Part shown: positions 36,573 through 45,753 of the stretch, piece by piece | How the letters are laid out: each line of letters begins with the position of its first letter | Numbering within the stretch: position 1 is the first letter of the stretch | NCBI RefSeq assembly: GCF_030996345.1 | Contig: NZ_CP118747.1 | Location: 866,001 to 930,000, forward strand | Direction of reading: 5' to 3' | DNA: 64,000 nucleotides | Origin: Acidithiobacillus sp. AMEEHan | GTDB taxonomy: Bacteria > Pseudomonadota > Gammaproteobacteria > Acidithiobacillales > Acidithiobacillaceae | Translations under genes and position numbers: made by a program | The notes under the pieces: generated by a model | Seen by the model: the letters and a program-made list of their open reading frames with translations, nothing else | Databases searched by the model: none | Told to the model about the DNA's origin: nothing

Positions 36573-37571
36573 TCACCTCGTTCGCCCGCCGAATACGGTT
36601 GCTGTTTGCTTGCCCAAGTGGTATGCACCAAATTTCACCAGCGTTCGTATCAGGGCTTCGGGTATCTGCCGCGGCGCGTGTCGGGAAAGAAAGCGGATCT
36701 CTGACCGCACAAAGCGCTTCCCCTCCGAAGTTGGGCTCTGAAACGACGCAAGTAATGCTCGTTGCTGTGCGTGCATATAGCCAATCGCGTAATAGCGTCG
36801 GGCTTCTTCTGCTATCGTGAACCCATGGGAGTGGATGACGCGGGCATGCGCCTCATAGACCACGGTTCCTCCTTGGAGCAATATTCGGGCAGCAGCAATC
36901 ATATCTTCTCCCATAGAACAGTTATTGGGGAAACCGCCGGCTCGAAGGAGGATATCTCGCCTGTACGCTGAGAACGAATTTGAGGTAAACGCCGTTTTGA
37001 TTCCCAAGCGCGCAATATCCTCAAGGCTTTTTTCGATACTCTGTTCGGGATAATTGAAGAGCCGTGCGTGCCGTTCGATAGGACCAGCTTCTAAGCGGGG
37101 AAGCTGCCGACCATAGGCAACGCCGGCCCGCGGATGTGCGTGTAGTTCGGTCACTAGTTGCTCCAAGGCATGCCTGCCATCGAGAATGGCATCCTGAGTC
37201 AGGAATACGACGGTTTTACAGTCCGAAACCATCTCTACTGCCATTTGCCGTGTCCCGCCGTGGTTGAACGCGTCTGGAGCGATGCAATGTACTTCAAAGC
37301 CGGCGGCTTTGGCGAACTCGGCCGATCCATCCGTCGATCCGGAGTCAATCACGAGTATGCGTCGCGGCTGTATGTTCTGCGATAGTATGGAATCAATTAC
37401 CATCCGCCAGCGCTGTCCACCATTCTTAACTGGAACAATCAACGCGATCGACGCCCCCCCCTCTACGGCAGGCAACTTAGTCTGTCGGTCACAGTGCTCC
37501 ATCGGGGAGATATCCTTACGCAAGAGGTCAAGATTGTTCCAAGGCATACGGGGAGTTGGTACAGGTCTCAA
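36573..37571 (-). CDS. Family 2 glycosyltransferase, rhamnosyltransferase-like
   Basis: A protein of up to 332 aa. IALIVPVKNGGQRWRMVIDS, LVIDSGSTDGSAEFAKAAGF and FLTQDAILDGRHALEQLV are GT2 landmarks, and FNHGGTRQ is typical of rhamnosyltransferases. The start is uncertain: a TTG at 37571 has AGGGTGA upstream, ATG at 37547 has none, ATG at 37502 has AAGG. It is convergent in neither direction with the ligase gene; the two are divergent across 37572-37737. Confidence 0.78.
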   Translation of the reverse strand: MRPVPTPRMPWNNLDLLRKDISPMEHCDRQTKLPAVEGGASIALIVPVKNGGQRWRMVIDSILSQNIQPRRILVIDSGSTDGSAEFAKAAGFEVHCIAPDAFNHGGTRQMAVEMVSDCKTVVFLTQDAILDGRHALEQLVTELHAHPRAGVAYGRQLPRLEAGPIERHARLFNYPEQSIEKSLEDIARLGIKTAFTSNSFSAYRRDILLRAGGFPNNCSMGEDMIAAARILLQGGTVVYEAHARVIHSHGFTIAEEARRYYAIGYMHAQQRALLASFQSPTSEGKRFVRSEIRFLSRHAPRQIPEALIRTLVKFGAYHLGKQTATVFGGRTR

Positions 37572-37737
37572 ATCACCCTACAGAGAAATGAAATTACAGA
37601 CATCCGGTTCTCGGTAGTAGTATCTTACCCGATGTGGCTGGCTCATAGTTAGTGTAGAGTCAACAACTATGTTGGGCGATGTATCTCGTTGCCCAAACCA
37701 GTTTAGCTGTTGGCGTCGATGGGTTAGACTGGCGACC

Positions 37738-39816
37738 ATGAAATCTTCCGCGCAGCCGTCCCTCAACCGCACCGCCCTACTGGTCAGCCTGCCCTTCTTC
37801 GCTTACCTGAGCAGTTGGTACTACAACGGTTCCCTGATCCCGCTCCTGGCGGTGAGTAGCGTATCGCTGCTGCTCTGGGGGGCGGTAGCGGCGTGGCCCC
37901 GGATTCGCGCGGGGCTGCCTTGGCCGCGGGGGTATCTGCCGGCTTTCATGTTGCTGTGGTTGTTCTGGTACTGGCTGACCCTGTTCTGGAGCCACGTCCC
38001 CTATAGTAGCTGGTTTTATTTCTGGACCCTGGGTTCCGTGCCTCTGGGCTTTCTCGCCTGGACCATGCTCTCCGAGCGCGATGCGGAAGCGGTCTGGCCC
38101 TGGTTCTGGCGGGGGATCGTTGCCAGCGCGTGGATCCTGTCGGCCATTGGGCTTTGGCAGTACTACCGTCTCCTGGGGGAAGGCGCGAACTGGATGGGCC
38201 TGCGTCCACAAGGCCCGCTGATGGACTGCAACAGTTACGCGGCGTGGATGAATCTGTTTTTCTTCGTGCTCGTCGGGCGCTATTTTTGGCTGGACGGGCG
38301 TCGCCCTCGCGCGCTCCTTTCCAAGTCCATTGATTGGGTGACCTTTGGCTATTTATTGACTATCGCCATCATTCTGCTGGCAGATTTCAGTACGGGCAGC
38401 CGCGGCGGTCTGCTCGCCTGGGCGTGTACCCTGCCCTTTGCCTTGCTGGGTTTTCGGGGAAAGCCCGGGGTCTGGTCGCGCTGGGCCGCTGTACTGTTCC
38501 TGGTTCTCATCGCCTTTCTCCTCATGAACTACCCCAAGGGCTACGACATCCTGGGCCAACTCAATCCCCACTACATCAGCTCCAACATTGCTACGGTATC
38601 CCGCAGCCTGATGTGGATCGCTACTTGGCATATCTTCCTGAGCCATCCTTACCTGGGTACGGGGCTGGGCAGTTATTTTCTGTTCTACCCTGCCTACCGC
38701 CTGCCGGCGGAACTAGCTTCGGCAGGGACCTACGCCCATAACGACTACATCGAGTTTCTGGCCGAGGGTGGGCTCATCAACCTGGGCTTTTTGCTCGCTT
38801 TTGCCGGGGCCTTGATCTATGCCCTTTATCGCCTGATTTTTCGCGCGGCACGGCTCGGCATCAGTGAGGAAAACCGCTATTGGGCCTTGGGGCTGGTGCT
38901 GGGGGTTTTTGCCATCACCGGCCACGCCCTGGGCAACTTCATCTTCTACAACCTGCCCCTGAGCATTCTGGCCGGAATTTTTCTCGCCCAGGCCTGGCAC
39001 CTCTACCATCGCCAAGGGGAAACGGCACCTCTGTTGCCGCGCCTGGGCATCCGCCATCCGGGAGTGGTGCAGGGGGTCCTGGTGGTGCTCGTGGTATTGG
39101 CGGGCTGGTTTCTTGCCCTCGATGCGGCGGTCTATGCCCTGTTCAGCAACAATGCCTGGCTCGATGGGGTCATCAGCAACCCCAACGGTCGGGCGGTATT
39201 CTTGATGCGGGCAGCGCGCTTTCTGGAAGTTGCCCGGCCCCAGGCGACCCAGCCCTGGGTGTACATGGGCAATGCCTACCTCAACCTGGCAGCCAGTGAC
39301 GCGAATATGCCAGCGGCACAGAAGCGGGTGCTGCTGAAAGCGGCTTTGCGGCAGTACCATGCCTCGCTGGTGGGCATTCCGCGCCAGGCGGGGGTCTACA
39401 ATGCCATCGGCTCGCTCTATAACCAGTATGGCAGCACGCTCCTGGGGATGACGCCGCAAGCGGCCCAGGACCGCGCCGTCCTTGCCTGGCGCAAGGGCCT
39501 GGCCCTGGACCCCGCCAGCGTCAACCTGCGCAGCGAGATCGCAACGGCGGCTTATTTTGATCATGGCAAGGTGGCAGGAGGCATCGCCTTCTTACAGGCG
39601 GGCTTGAACCGGCCCCTGTTCCCCGAGCCTCGCGCCCTCCTGCAATGGGTCATTGCCCGCAACCAATGGCAGTTGGCCCACGACCCCAAGGCGGCGGAAA
39701 AGACCCTGCTGATCAGCCTCAAGGCATCGCCGGACTTTACTCCCACCCTGACCCTGCTGCGGCAGATCGTGCAGGCGCAAAAGCCGGGCGGCCAGGCATC
39801 GACACGAGCGGAATGA
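37738..39816 (+). CDS. O-antigen polymerase/ligase family protein (Wzy_C type)
   Basis: A 692-aa polytopic protein. About 11 transmembrane segments are followed by a large loop with SSNIATVSRSLMWIATWHIF, GTGLGSYFLFYPAYRL and YAHNDYIEFLAEGGLINLG, the Wzy_C/WaaL signature. The last ~230 residues are soluble and repeat-like (IYN.IGSLYNQYG), similar to the TPR tails of some exopolysaccharide polymerases. It polymerises repeat units or joins glycan to a carrier in the periplasm. Its stop lies within a direct repeat. Confidence 0.85.
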   Translation: MKSSAQPSLNRTALLVSLPFFAYLSSWYYNGSLIPLLAVSSVSLLLWGAVAAWPRIRAGLPWPRGYLPAFMLLWLFWYWLTLFWSHVPYSSWFYFWTLGSVPLGFLAWTMLSERDAEAVWPWFWRGIVASAWILSAIGLWQYYRLLGEGANWMGLRPQGPLMDCNSYAAWMNLFFFVLVGRYFWLDGRRPRALLSKSIDWVTFGYLLTIAIILLADFSTGSRGGLLAWACTLPFALLGFRGKPGVWSRWAAVLFLVLIAFLLMNYPKGYDILGQLNPHYISSNIATVSRSLMWIATWHIFLSHPYLGTGLGSYFLFYPAYRLPAELASAGTYAHNDYIEFLAEGGLINLGFLLAFAGALIYALYRLIFRAARLGISEENRYWALGLVLGVFAITGHALGNFIFYNLPLSILAGIFLAQAWHLYHRQGETAPLLPRLGIRHPGVVQGVLVVLVVLAGWFLALDAAVYALFSNNAWLDGVISNPNGRAVFLMRAARFLEVARPQATQPWVYMGNAYLNLAASDANMPAAQKRVLLKAALRQYHASLVGIPRQAGVYNAIGSLYNQYGSTLLGMTPQAAQDRAVLAWRKGLALDPASVNLRSEIATAAYFDHGKVAGGIAFLQAGLNRPLFPEPRALLQWVIARNQWQLAHDPKAAEKTLLISLKASPDFTPTLTLLRQIVQAQKPGGQASTRAE

Positions 39817-39870
39817 GGGCCGCAATATATCGAGCCTAACCGCTTGTCGCATGGTCAATCAAAAGGATAA
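39807..39870 (+). repeat. Direct repeat copy 1 (64 bp)
   Basis: Begins in the last codons of the ligase gene and matches 40386-40449; by eye 59 of 64 positions are equal, with the first 32 identical. The two copies bracket the VapX/VapD-type pair. Confidence 0.8.
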
Positions 39871-39897
39871 TATCCGTGCTTAGACATAGGAGGTCCT

Positions 39898-40104
39898 ATG
39901 CAGCCGAGTGCTAAGCAAAGCTTTCCTCATCCTGAGTTGATCGGCAGCTTCCGCCAGTTCGGTCCTTTCGGGGTGGCTTACCAAGTCGTCAAGGAAGGTC
40001 ACTCGACAGATCACGGATGGACGGTAGAAATAGAGGTGCCGTCAACAGGAGAACATCTAGAATATCCCCTCCGCTCCGTCCTAGACGATCCAGAAGCTGA
40101 GTAA
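39898..40104 (+). CDS. VapX-like/DUF5397 antitoxin candidate
   Basis: A 68-aa protein with AGGAGG before its ATG. GSFRQFGPFGVAYQVVK and WTVEIEVPSTGEHLEYPL are like small proteins encoded upstream of VapD. Its stop overlaps the next ATG (TAATG), so the two are coupled. By analogy to VapXD of Haemophilus it would be the antitoxin; family assignment is from memory only. Confidence 0.6.
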   Translation: MQPSAKQSFPHPELIGSFRQFGPFGVAYQVVKEGHSTDHGWTVEIEVPSTGEHLEYPLRSVLDDPEAE

Positions 40105-40418
40105 TGTTTGCAATTGCCTTTGATCTCGTCGTCAAAGAAACGGCGGCCTGCCATCCCAAAGGGGTGTCGGTGGCCTATGCCGAAATTGGGGCAGCTCTTG
40201 CTGGATATGGCTTTCGGTGGGTCCAAGGAAGCCTCTATGTCTGTGAGGACGAGGATATGGCAAATCTGATGGATGCCATCGACAAGCTGACAGAGATGGA
40301 TTGGTTTCCCTCATCCGTTCGGGACATCCGGGCATTTCGGGTAGAACAGTGGTCGGACTTCACGGATCGAGTGAAGCGTCGAGGCAGCGGAATGAGGGCC
40401 GCAATATATCGAGCCTAG
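40104..40418 (+). CDS. vapD: VapD-type endoribonuclease toxin candidate
   Basis: A 104-aa protein. MFAIAFDLVVKE, YAEIGAALAGYGFRWVQGSL and PSSVRDIRAFRVEQWSDFT are VapD landmarks; the fold is related to Cas2. The usual C terminus ends near the DRVK segment, and the last ~13 residues (GSGMRAAIYRA) are encoded by the direct repeat, so the tail seems to come from the flanking duplication. Likely toxin of the pair. Confidence 0.78.
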   Translation: MFAIAFDLVVKETAACHPKGVSVAYAEIGAALAGYGFRWVQGSLYVCEDEDMANLMDAIDKLTEMDWFPSSVRDIRAFRVEQWSDFTDRVKRRGSGMRAAIYRA

Positions 40419-40449
40419 CGGCTTGTCGCATGCTCAGTCGAAAGGATAA
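40386..40449 (+). repeat. Direct repeat copy 2 (64 bp)
   Basis: Matches 39807-39870; distance between copies is 579 bp. It supplies the last codons of vapD. No inverted repeats or transposase are nearby. Confidence 0.8.
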
Positions 40450-40479
40450 CCTTTGCAGGCAGGCATCGAGGAATCCACA

Positions 40480-40640
40480 ATAGCTGCAATCATGCTTTCC
40501 CCGGTCAGATCGTTGACGCGAAGGATGGACTGGTTGCCTATCAGTCCGTGGTATCAGCCTCTTCCGTACCTCTCCCAAACGCTGCATGCGCGCCTTCAGG
40601 TCAGGATCGATCTTCACCGCCATGGGTACGGCAGAGGGGG
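40480..40640 (-). pseudogene. Antitoxin-like remnant
   Basis: On the minus strand MAVKIDPDLKARMQRLGEVR resembles the N terminus of ribbon-helix-helix antitoxins of ParD type. It then leaves the expected pattern, with only unrelated sequence afterwards, so it is considered debris. Confidence 0.4.
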
Positions 40641-40698
40641 AGACTGTGGAGGTGGCGGATGGGTTATGCTCGCGGGGATCGCCCTTGACCATACGCGC

Positions 40699-40920
40699 AT
40701 GCACGTTAAGCGCATCTCCATCGACACGAACATCCTCGTCTACGCGATGGACCGCGATGCCGGAAAACGTCATGTGCGGGCAGTGAAAGTAGTGGAACAG
40801 GCCGTCGACAGCGACTGCATCCTCACTACGCAGGCTCTGGGGGTTTTTCATGGCGTGTCGCACATTCTGACGGAGGAAAGGGCGTTGAACTCCGCCGCAC
40901 ACAGAGACTCCTATGGGTAA
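40699..40920 (+). pseudogene. Truncated PIN-domain (VapC-like) toxin remnant
   Basis: HVKRISIDTNILVYAMDRDA and VVEQAVDSDCILTTQALGVF are the N-terminal half of a PIN domain with the first Asp kept. The frame loses similarity after FHGV and stops at 40918-40920, without the C-terminal acidic residues. Confidence 0.6.
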
Positions 40921-41054
40921 TGCCAAAAGATCCTGCGTATGCCGAGGCGCGAGCCCTACTCAAACTGCTCCTGATCAGCGGTGCCATCACCCTGGCCAGC
41001 GCGGCAATCATTGTCGTACTCTGGTGGCTGTATGCTGGCGGAGCCCATGGATGA
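40920..41054 (+). CDS. Small membrane protein, 44 aa
   Basis: ATG at 40920 gives a 44-aa product with an acidic start (MPKDPAYAEARALLK) and one hydrophobic helix (ISGAITLASAAIIVVLWWLY). The stop overlaps the start of the next gene. The ribosome site is weak. The clean amphipathic/hydrophobic design and coupling make it a plausible gene, though it was not recognised. Confidence 0.45.
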   Translation: MPKDPAYAEARALLKLLLISGAITLASAAIIVVLWWLYAGGAHG

Positions 41055-41436
41055 CGCGATGCTGAAAACTTGCGGGGATGCCCACTACCGTTATCTGGAT
41101 ATGCGCGACGCCGAGCCGGGGGATCGCTTCTTTCACTTGCGCCATCAGCCTTACAGCGACGTGGTGACGGCCATCGAAGCAGTGGAAGTCCTGACCGTGG
41201 AAAAGAAAACCCTGCAGTGCCGGGTAGAGGGGAGGGGCAAGCCGTGGAAACTGCGGCGGCAGGCAGAGCATATCCACTGTTATCTGGCCGATGATCCTGT
41301 TTTTCAGCAGTTGCAGTATACCTTCACCCGGGCGCAGCGCATTCAGCAGGCGAAAGACTGGGTGCGCCAGGCCCCGCCGGAGCGTTTCGATGAACCGGTA
41401 CTGGAGGCCATCGAGCGCTGGCATGGCACAGGTTGA
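41047..41436 (+). CDS. Hypothetical protein
   Basis: A 129-aa soluble protein overlapping the small membrane-protein gene by 8 bases. It contains a small beta-rich region (VEVLTVEKKTLQCRVEGRGK) and a helical C terminus with AKDWVRQAPPERFDEPVLEA. No family recognised; not obviously part of the rpmH operon because a promoter lies behind it. Confidence 0.6.
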   Translation: MDDAMLKTCGDAHYRYLDMRDAEPGDRFFHLRHQPYSDVVTAIEAVEVLTVEKKTLQCRVEGRGKPWKLRRQAEHIHCYLADDPVFQQLQYTFTRAQRIQQAKDWVRQAPPERFDEPVLEAIERWHGTG

Positions 41437-41463
41437 GGGCTCTGGCAGATCCCCTTCCCTGCC

Positions 41464-41492
41464 TTGACTTTGGCCGTCCTTCTCCTTATCTT
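41464..41492 (+). promoter_or_regulatory. Sigma-70-type promoter of the rpmH operon
   Basis: TTGACT and TATCTT are separated by exactly 17 bases, 34 bases before the rpmH start codon. This is a good match to the housekeeping promoter pattern. Confidence 0.6.
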
Positions 41493-41525
41493 CTGTGCCC
41501 TTACGAAATTTTGGGGTAGATCATC

Positions 41526-41660
41526 ATGAAGCGCACTTTTCAGCCTAGCGTCGTGCATCGCAAGCGCACTCACGGTTTCCGCGCCCGCATGGCGACCAAG
41601 TCTGGCCGCCTGGTCCTCAAGCGGCGGCGCGCCAAAGGCCGGTACAAGCTCTGTCCCTGA
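41526..41660 (+). CDS. rpmH: 50S ribosomal protein L34
   Basis: A 44-aa basic protein, [20 protein letters not shown], with the family-typical [19 protein letters not shown]. It binds 23S rRNA in the large subunit. It is followed after 3 bases by rnpA, the universal pairing. Confidence 0.97.
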   Translation: MKRTFQPSVVHRKRTHGFRARMATKSGRLVLKRRRAKGRYKLCP

Positions 41661-41663
41661 GGG

Positions 41664-41993
41664 ATGAGCCGACAGTCGTTCACCCGTGACGACCGCCTGC
41701 GCAACAAGGCTGAAATCCGCCTTGCCTTGCGCGAGGGGAAAAAGCGCAGTTTTCCCGAATTGGTGTTCTACCGTCTGGACAACGATCTGGGGCATGCGCG
41801 CATTGGCTTCGCCGTCAGCCGGAAGGTCGGCAAGGCGGTGCTCCGCAACCGTCTGAAACGACGCCTGCGCGAGGCGTTTCGGCTGAGCGCCGGCCGTTCT
41901 CTGCCTTGCGATCTCATGGTCGTGGCGCGTCCGGCCGCGCGCGACGCGGCCTATGCCGTGCTGCGTGGGCGCTTGGATAGCGTGTTGCGCTGA
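41664..41993 (+). CDS. rnpA: Ribonuclease P protein component
   Basis: A 109-aa protein with [20 protein letters not shown] followed by KRRLREAFR, the RNR motif of RNase P protein. It helps the RNA subunit bind precursor tRNAs. Its stop overlaps the yidD start by one base. Confidence 0.95.
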   Translation: MSRQSFTRDDRLRNKAEIRLALREGKKRSFPELVFYRLDNDLGHARIGFAVSRKVGKAVLRNRLKRRLREAFRLSAGRSLPCDLMVVARPAARDAAYAVLRGRLDSVLR

Positions 41994-42232
41994 TGGCCAT
42001 GCTTCGTCGCGGCGCCATCGCCCTGATTCATACCTATCAACTCGTCCTGAGCCCCTTTCTCGGGCAGAATTGCCGCTACCATCCAAGCTGTTCGCATTAC
42101 ACCTGCGAGGCCATAGAACGCTATGGTGTCCTGCGCGGCGCCTGGATGGGTGTCAAACGCATCGCTCGCTGTCATCCTTTTCACCCGGGGGGTACGACCC
42201 CGTACCCTGAGTTTTCGGAGCCTCATGGATAG
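41993..42232 (+). CDS. yidD: Membrane protein insertion efficiency factor
   Basis: A 79-aa protein with [20 protein letters not shown] and [11 protein letters not shown], including the conserved cysteines, and CHPFHPGG. It sits between rnpA and yidC as in most bacteria and overlaps the yidC start by 8 bases. Confidence 0.93.
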   Translation: MAMLRRGAIALIHTYQLVLSPFLGQNCRYHPSCSHYTCEAIERYGVLRGAWMGVKRIARCHPFHPGGTTPYPEFSEPHG

Positions 42233-43826
42233 CCAACGTACCATCCTCGCCGTCGTCCTCTCGATTATCGTCCTGGTGCTCTTCGAGTGGCTGGCACCCC
42301 ATCCCAAACCCAGCCCGAAGGCAACGCCAACGGCGGTCACCCAGTCAGCCGCCCAGCCAACGCCGGTTACCCAATCGCCTGCGCCTACCAGCAGCGTTCC
42401 GGCTGCGCCTAGCACGATTGCGGCGGTGACGAGCCATGCGGTGGGCGAGGGGCCCAGTGTCTCTTTCCAGACGGATCTTTATACCGGCAAGATCTATCTG
42501 CACGGCGGTGATATCCAGAATCTCGGCCTGCGCCAATATCCCATTGCCGTGGACAACAAAGCGCCTTATCCCATTCTGGACAGTAGCGCTGCGCGATTGA
42601 CGGCACAGCAAAGCGGCTTCCTGAGCACCGACGGGCAGATTCTGCGCGCCGACTTCAGCGCCCCGCAGGCCGTCAATGACGGCGGGCCCATCACCCTGAA
42701 CGGCCAGGCCGGCCCGCTGAAAATCGAAAAAACCTTTTCGTTTGATCCACACACCTATCTGATCAACGAAGACATCCGCATCACCAATACCGGCAAGGAG
42801 CCGTGGAAAGGCAGCTATTTCGACCAGATTCTGCGCAATGACCGTACCCAGAGCCATTGGTTCATGTCGATTTTTACCGGCGCGGTCCTGATGCACCATG
42901 GCAGCCTGAGTGAGAAAGGCTTTTCGGATCTTCGCGACCACCCGGAGGAGCATGGTGGCCCAGGCTGGGCGGGCATGACCGATCACTATTTTCTGCAAGC
43001 GGTCTTACCGGAAGCACATGCCGCCGTGCAACTCTACGCGCGTCCGGCAGGCAGCAACTACGTCGCCGGTGTGCAGCAGGCCCTGCCGACCCTGCAGCCG
43101 GGGCATAGCTATAGCCTGCGTCAGCAACTGTATCTCGGGCCCAAGCTGCAGAACCAGCTTGCGCGCCTGGGACGGGGTCTGGAGCAGACCGTCGATTACG
43201 GCTGGTTCTCCATCGTGGCCGAACCCATGCACGGGGTGCTGACCTGGTTCCATTCCTGGTGCGGCAACTGGGGCCTCGCCATCATCCTCCTAGTCCTGGC
43301 GGTAAAGATCATCTTCTTCTACCCTTCGGCGATCAGTTACCGCTCCATGGCCAACATGCGTAAGCTGCAGCCCAAACTGGAGCAGATCAAGAAAGAGACC
43401 AATGGCGACCGTCAACAAATGGGCGCCAAGATGATGGAGCTTTATCGTACGGAGAAGGTCAACCCGATGGCGGGCTGCCTGCCCCTGGTCATTCAGATGC
43501 CAGTCTTCATCGCCCTCTACTGGGTGCTGGTGGAGAGCGTGTCGTTGCGGCAGGCGCCCTTCATTCTCTGGATTCACGACCTGGCACTACCCGATCCGTA
43601 TTACATCCTGCCGCTGCTCATGGGGATCAGCATGTTCCTGCAACAACGCCTGAACCCTGCGCCCATGGACCCCGTGCAGAAAAAGATCATGTCGATCCTG
43701 CCGGTCGCCTTCGCCATCTTTTTCTCTTTCTTTCCTGCGGGTCTGGTGCTCTACTGGTTGACCAACAACGTCTTTGGCATCATCCAGCAGTATCTGATCA
43801 CCCGCCACGTCATGAAAGAGAGCTAG
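42225..43826 (+). CDS. yidC: Membrane protein insertase
   Basis: A 533-aa protein. The N-terminal helix ([20 protein letters not shown]) anchors a Pro/Thr/Ala-rich linker and a periplasmic domain; the C-terminal half has the five conserved helices of Oxa1/YidC ([56 protein letters not shown]). It inserts and folds inner-membrane proteins. The long linker is unremarkable for gram-negatives. Confidence 0.95.
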   Translation: MDSQRTILAVVLSIIVLVLFEWLAPHPKPSPKATPTAVTQSAAQPTPVTQSPAPTSSVPAAPSTIAAVTSHAVGEGPSVSFQTDLYTGKIYLHGGDIQNLGLRQYPIAVDNKAPYPILDSSAARLTAQQSGFLSTDGQILRADFSAPQAVNDGGPITLNGQAGPLKIEKTFSFDPHTYLINEDIRITNTGKEPWKGSYFDQILRNDRTQSHWFMSIFTGAVLMHHGSLSEKGFSDLRDHPEEHGGPGWAGMTDHYFLQAVLPEAHAAVQLYARPAGSNYVAGVQQALPTLQPGHSYSLRQQLYLGPKLQNQLARLGRGLEQTVDYGWFSIVAEPMHGVLTWFHSWCGNWGLAIILLVLAVKIIFFYPSAISYRSMANMRKLQPKLEQIKKETNGDRQQMGAKMMELYRTEKVNPMAGCLPLVIQMPVFIALYWVLVESVSLRQAPFILWIHDLALPDPYYILPLLMGISMFLQQRLNPAPMDPVQKKIMSILPVAFAIFFSFFPAGLVLYWLTNNVFGIIQQYLITRHVMKES

Positions 43827-43827
43827 G

Positions 43828-45192
43828 GTGTCGCGCCGCGGGCGCTACCAGCTGGGCGACAGCATCGTCGCCATCGCCACTCCGCCGGGGGTCGGCGGCG
43901 TCGGCATTCTCCGTTTGTCCGGCCCGGATGCGCTGGCGATTGCCAATACGCTCTGCGGCCTGCCCCAAGACAAACCCTGGCGCCCGCGCTACGCCTATCT
44001 CCGGCAGTTCTTTCTGGCGCCAGGGGAGCAGATCGACCATGGCATCGCCCTGTATTTTCCCGCGCCGCATAGTTACACCGGCGAGGACGTGGTGGAGCTG
44101 CAGGGTCACGGCAGCCCGGTCATCCTCGGCTCCTTGCTCGAATACGCCGTGCGCCAGGGCGCGCGGCCGGCTCGGGCCGGCGAGTTCAGTGAGCGCGCGT
44201 TTCTCAACGAGCGCCTGGATTTGGCGCAGGCGGAGGCGGTTGCCGATCTCATCCATGCCCGCAGCCAATCCCAGGCACGCGCGGCTTTGGCCAGCCTGGA
44301 GGGACGCTTTTCCGCGGCTGTCGAGGCGCTGCGTGCGGCCATCCTGCAGACCCTCGCCCTTGCCGAGGCCGGCCTCGATTTCAGCGAAGAAGATCTCGGC
44401 GACGAGCACCTGCAGAGTCTGGCGGCGCAACTCCATCAACTGCAAAGAAACCTGGCCCGGATTCTGGAACAGAGTCGCAGCAGCGCGCGCTTGGCGCGCG
44501 GGGCGCGGATCCTTCTGCTCGGCGCCCCCAATGTCGGCAAATCCAGCCTGCTCAATGCCCTGTCCGGACGCGACAGCGCCATCGTCACCCCGATTCCCGG
44601 AACCACCCGCGATGTCCTGCGCGAAGAGATCGAAGTCGATGGACTGCCTCTCGAACTCCTGGACACGGCCGGGTTGCGTGACAGCACTGACCCGGTGGAA
44701 CAAGAAGGGATCCGCCGCAGTCGCGCGCTGCTCGAGAGCGCGGAAGAAATTCTCCTCCTGCTCGATGCCAGTCGAGACAGCTGGTCAGAAGATACGAATC
44801 TGTTGGCGCAGCTCGATGCCAAGCGCTGCACCGTACTGTGGAACAAGATCGATCTCCGTCCGGACTTCGTCGCCCCCGACCTGGGGGTGCCGGCCCTGCG
44901 CATCTCTGCCAGCACCGGCGAGGGGTTGGCGGAACTGCGTTCGCACCTGCGACAACGCCTGGGTGAAAATGACGACAGCGCCTGGTCGGCACGCCAGCGC
45001 CACGTACTGGCACTCGAAGAGGCCCAGGAACAGCTTGCCGAGGCAGCACAATTTCTGCACCTGGATACTGGCGAAGAGCTTCTGGCGCAGAAGCTGCGGG
45101 AAAGCGCCAACGCCCTTGGCCAGATCACCGGGGTAGTGGATGTGGAGGAGATCCTGGGGGAAATCTTTTCGCGCTTTTGTATCGGCAAGTAG
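43828..45192 (+). CDS. mnmE: tRNA modification GTPase MnmE
   Basis: A 454-aa protein with a GTG start one base after the yidC stop. The N-terminal folate-binding domain (IVAIATPPGVGGVGILRLSG), G1 LGAPNVGKSSLLNAL near residue 230, LLDTAGLRD, WNKID and the C-terminal FCIGK motif with the catalytic-region Cys are all present. With MnmG it modifies U34 of certain tRNAs. Confidence 0.96.
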   Translation: MSRRGRYQLGDSIVAIATPPGVGGVGILRLSGPDALAIANTLCGLPQDKPWRPRYAYLRQFFLAPGEQIDHGIALYFPAPHSYTGEDVVELQGHGSPVILGSLLEYAVRQGARPARAGEFSERAFLNERLDLAQAEAVADLIHARSQSQARAALASLEGRFSAAVEALRAAILQTLALAEAGLDFSEEDLGDEHLQSLAAQLHQLQRNLARILEQSRSSARLARGARILLLGAPNVGKSSLLNALSGRDSAIVTPIPGTTRDVLREEIEVDGLPLELLDTAGLRDSTDPVEQEGIRRSRALLESAEEILLLLDASRDSWSEDTNLLAQLDAKRCTVLWNKIDLRPDFVAPDLGVPALRISASTGEGLAELRSHLRQRLGENDDSAWSARQRHVLALEEAQEQLAEAAQFLHLDTGEELLAQKLRESANALGQITGVVDVEEILGEIFSRFCIGK

Positions 45193-45258
45193 AATTTTTT
45201 GTCAGCGATGTCCGTCTCGACTATTCTGTAAGCCTACGCCTGAATTGCGGAGTACAGC

Positions 45259-45753
45259 ATGCACAAACGGGATTTCCTGCGTCTCAGCGCCATGGGCAGC
45301 GGCCTTGCCCTGGGGGCCTCGCTGATTGGCACGCGCATCGCCCTGGCGGCAAATGCCCAAGGCTGGCCCGCGCAGTCCTTTGCTGCCAGCAGCGTCGAAC
45401 AAGTCCTGCAGGATCTGTTTCAGATGCGCACAGTGCCGGAGTCCGATCGTGTGCATGTTCGCAGCGCCAAAGAAGTCGATGATGCGCTCAGCGTGCCGGT
45501 ATCCGTGTCCGTGGATCACCCGATGACGGATGACGATTACATTGCGCGGATCTATGTGCTGGTCGATCACAACCCCACGCCTTTAGCGAGCATCTTTCAC
45601 TGCAGTCCTGCCAATGGCAAGGCAGCCTGTTACCAACGAATCAAGGTATTACACGACAGCCCGCTGCGCGTCATTGCGCAAAGCAACCGTGGAGATATCT
45701 TTGCAGCCAAGCCCGAGTGGGTGCATGTCAAACGTACAGGAGCCGCAGAATGA
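45259..45753 (+). CDS. SoxY-like protein lacking the GGCGG carrier motif
   Basis: A 164-aa exported protein. The start HKRDFLRLSAMGSGLALGAS resembles a Tat signal with KR in place of RR. The body follows SoxY (WPAQSFAASSVEQVLQDLF, VSVSVDHPM, YVLVDHNPTPLASIF), but the C terminus ends in VKRTGAAE and lacks the cysteine-bearing GGCGG arm that carries the sulfur substrate. Two Cys remain internally (FHCSP, KAACYQ). The next gene, overlapping by 4 bases, is SoxZ-like, so a complex is expected. Confidence 0.72.
   Translation: MHKRDFLRLSAMGSGLALGASLIGTRIALAANAQGWPAQSFAASSVEQVLQDLFQMRTVPESDRVHVRSAKEVDDALSVPVSVSVDHPMTDDDYIARIYVLVDHNPTPLASIFHCSPANGKAACYQRIKVLHDSPLRVIAQSNRGDIFAAKPEWVHVKRTGAAE

Noticed and set aside
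40426-40440. Homopolymer or repeat-based phase switch at the direct repeat
   Set aside because: The repeat is not a simple tract and both copies differ at several sites; no promoter inversion structure is visible.
39807-40449. CRISPR-like repeat, given the Cas2-like fold of VapD
   Set aside because: Only two copies, 579 bp apart, with a gene pair between them; no spacer array or cas genes. No CRISPR array was seen in the window.
43928-45136. A 402-codon frame inside mnmE
   Set aside because: It overlaps mnmE, which shows all expected GTPase motifs; the alternative product is Arg/Ser/Ala-rich and typical of a shifted frame.
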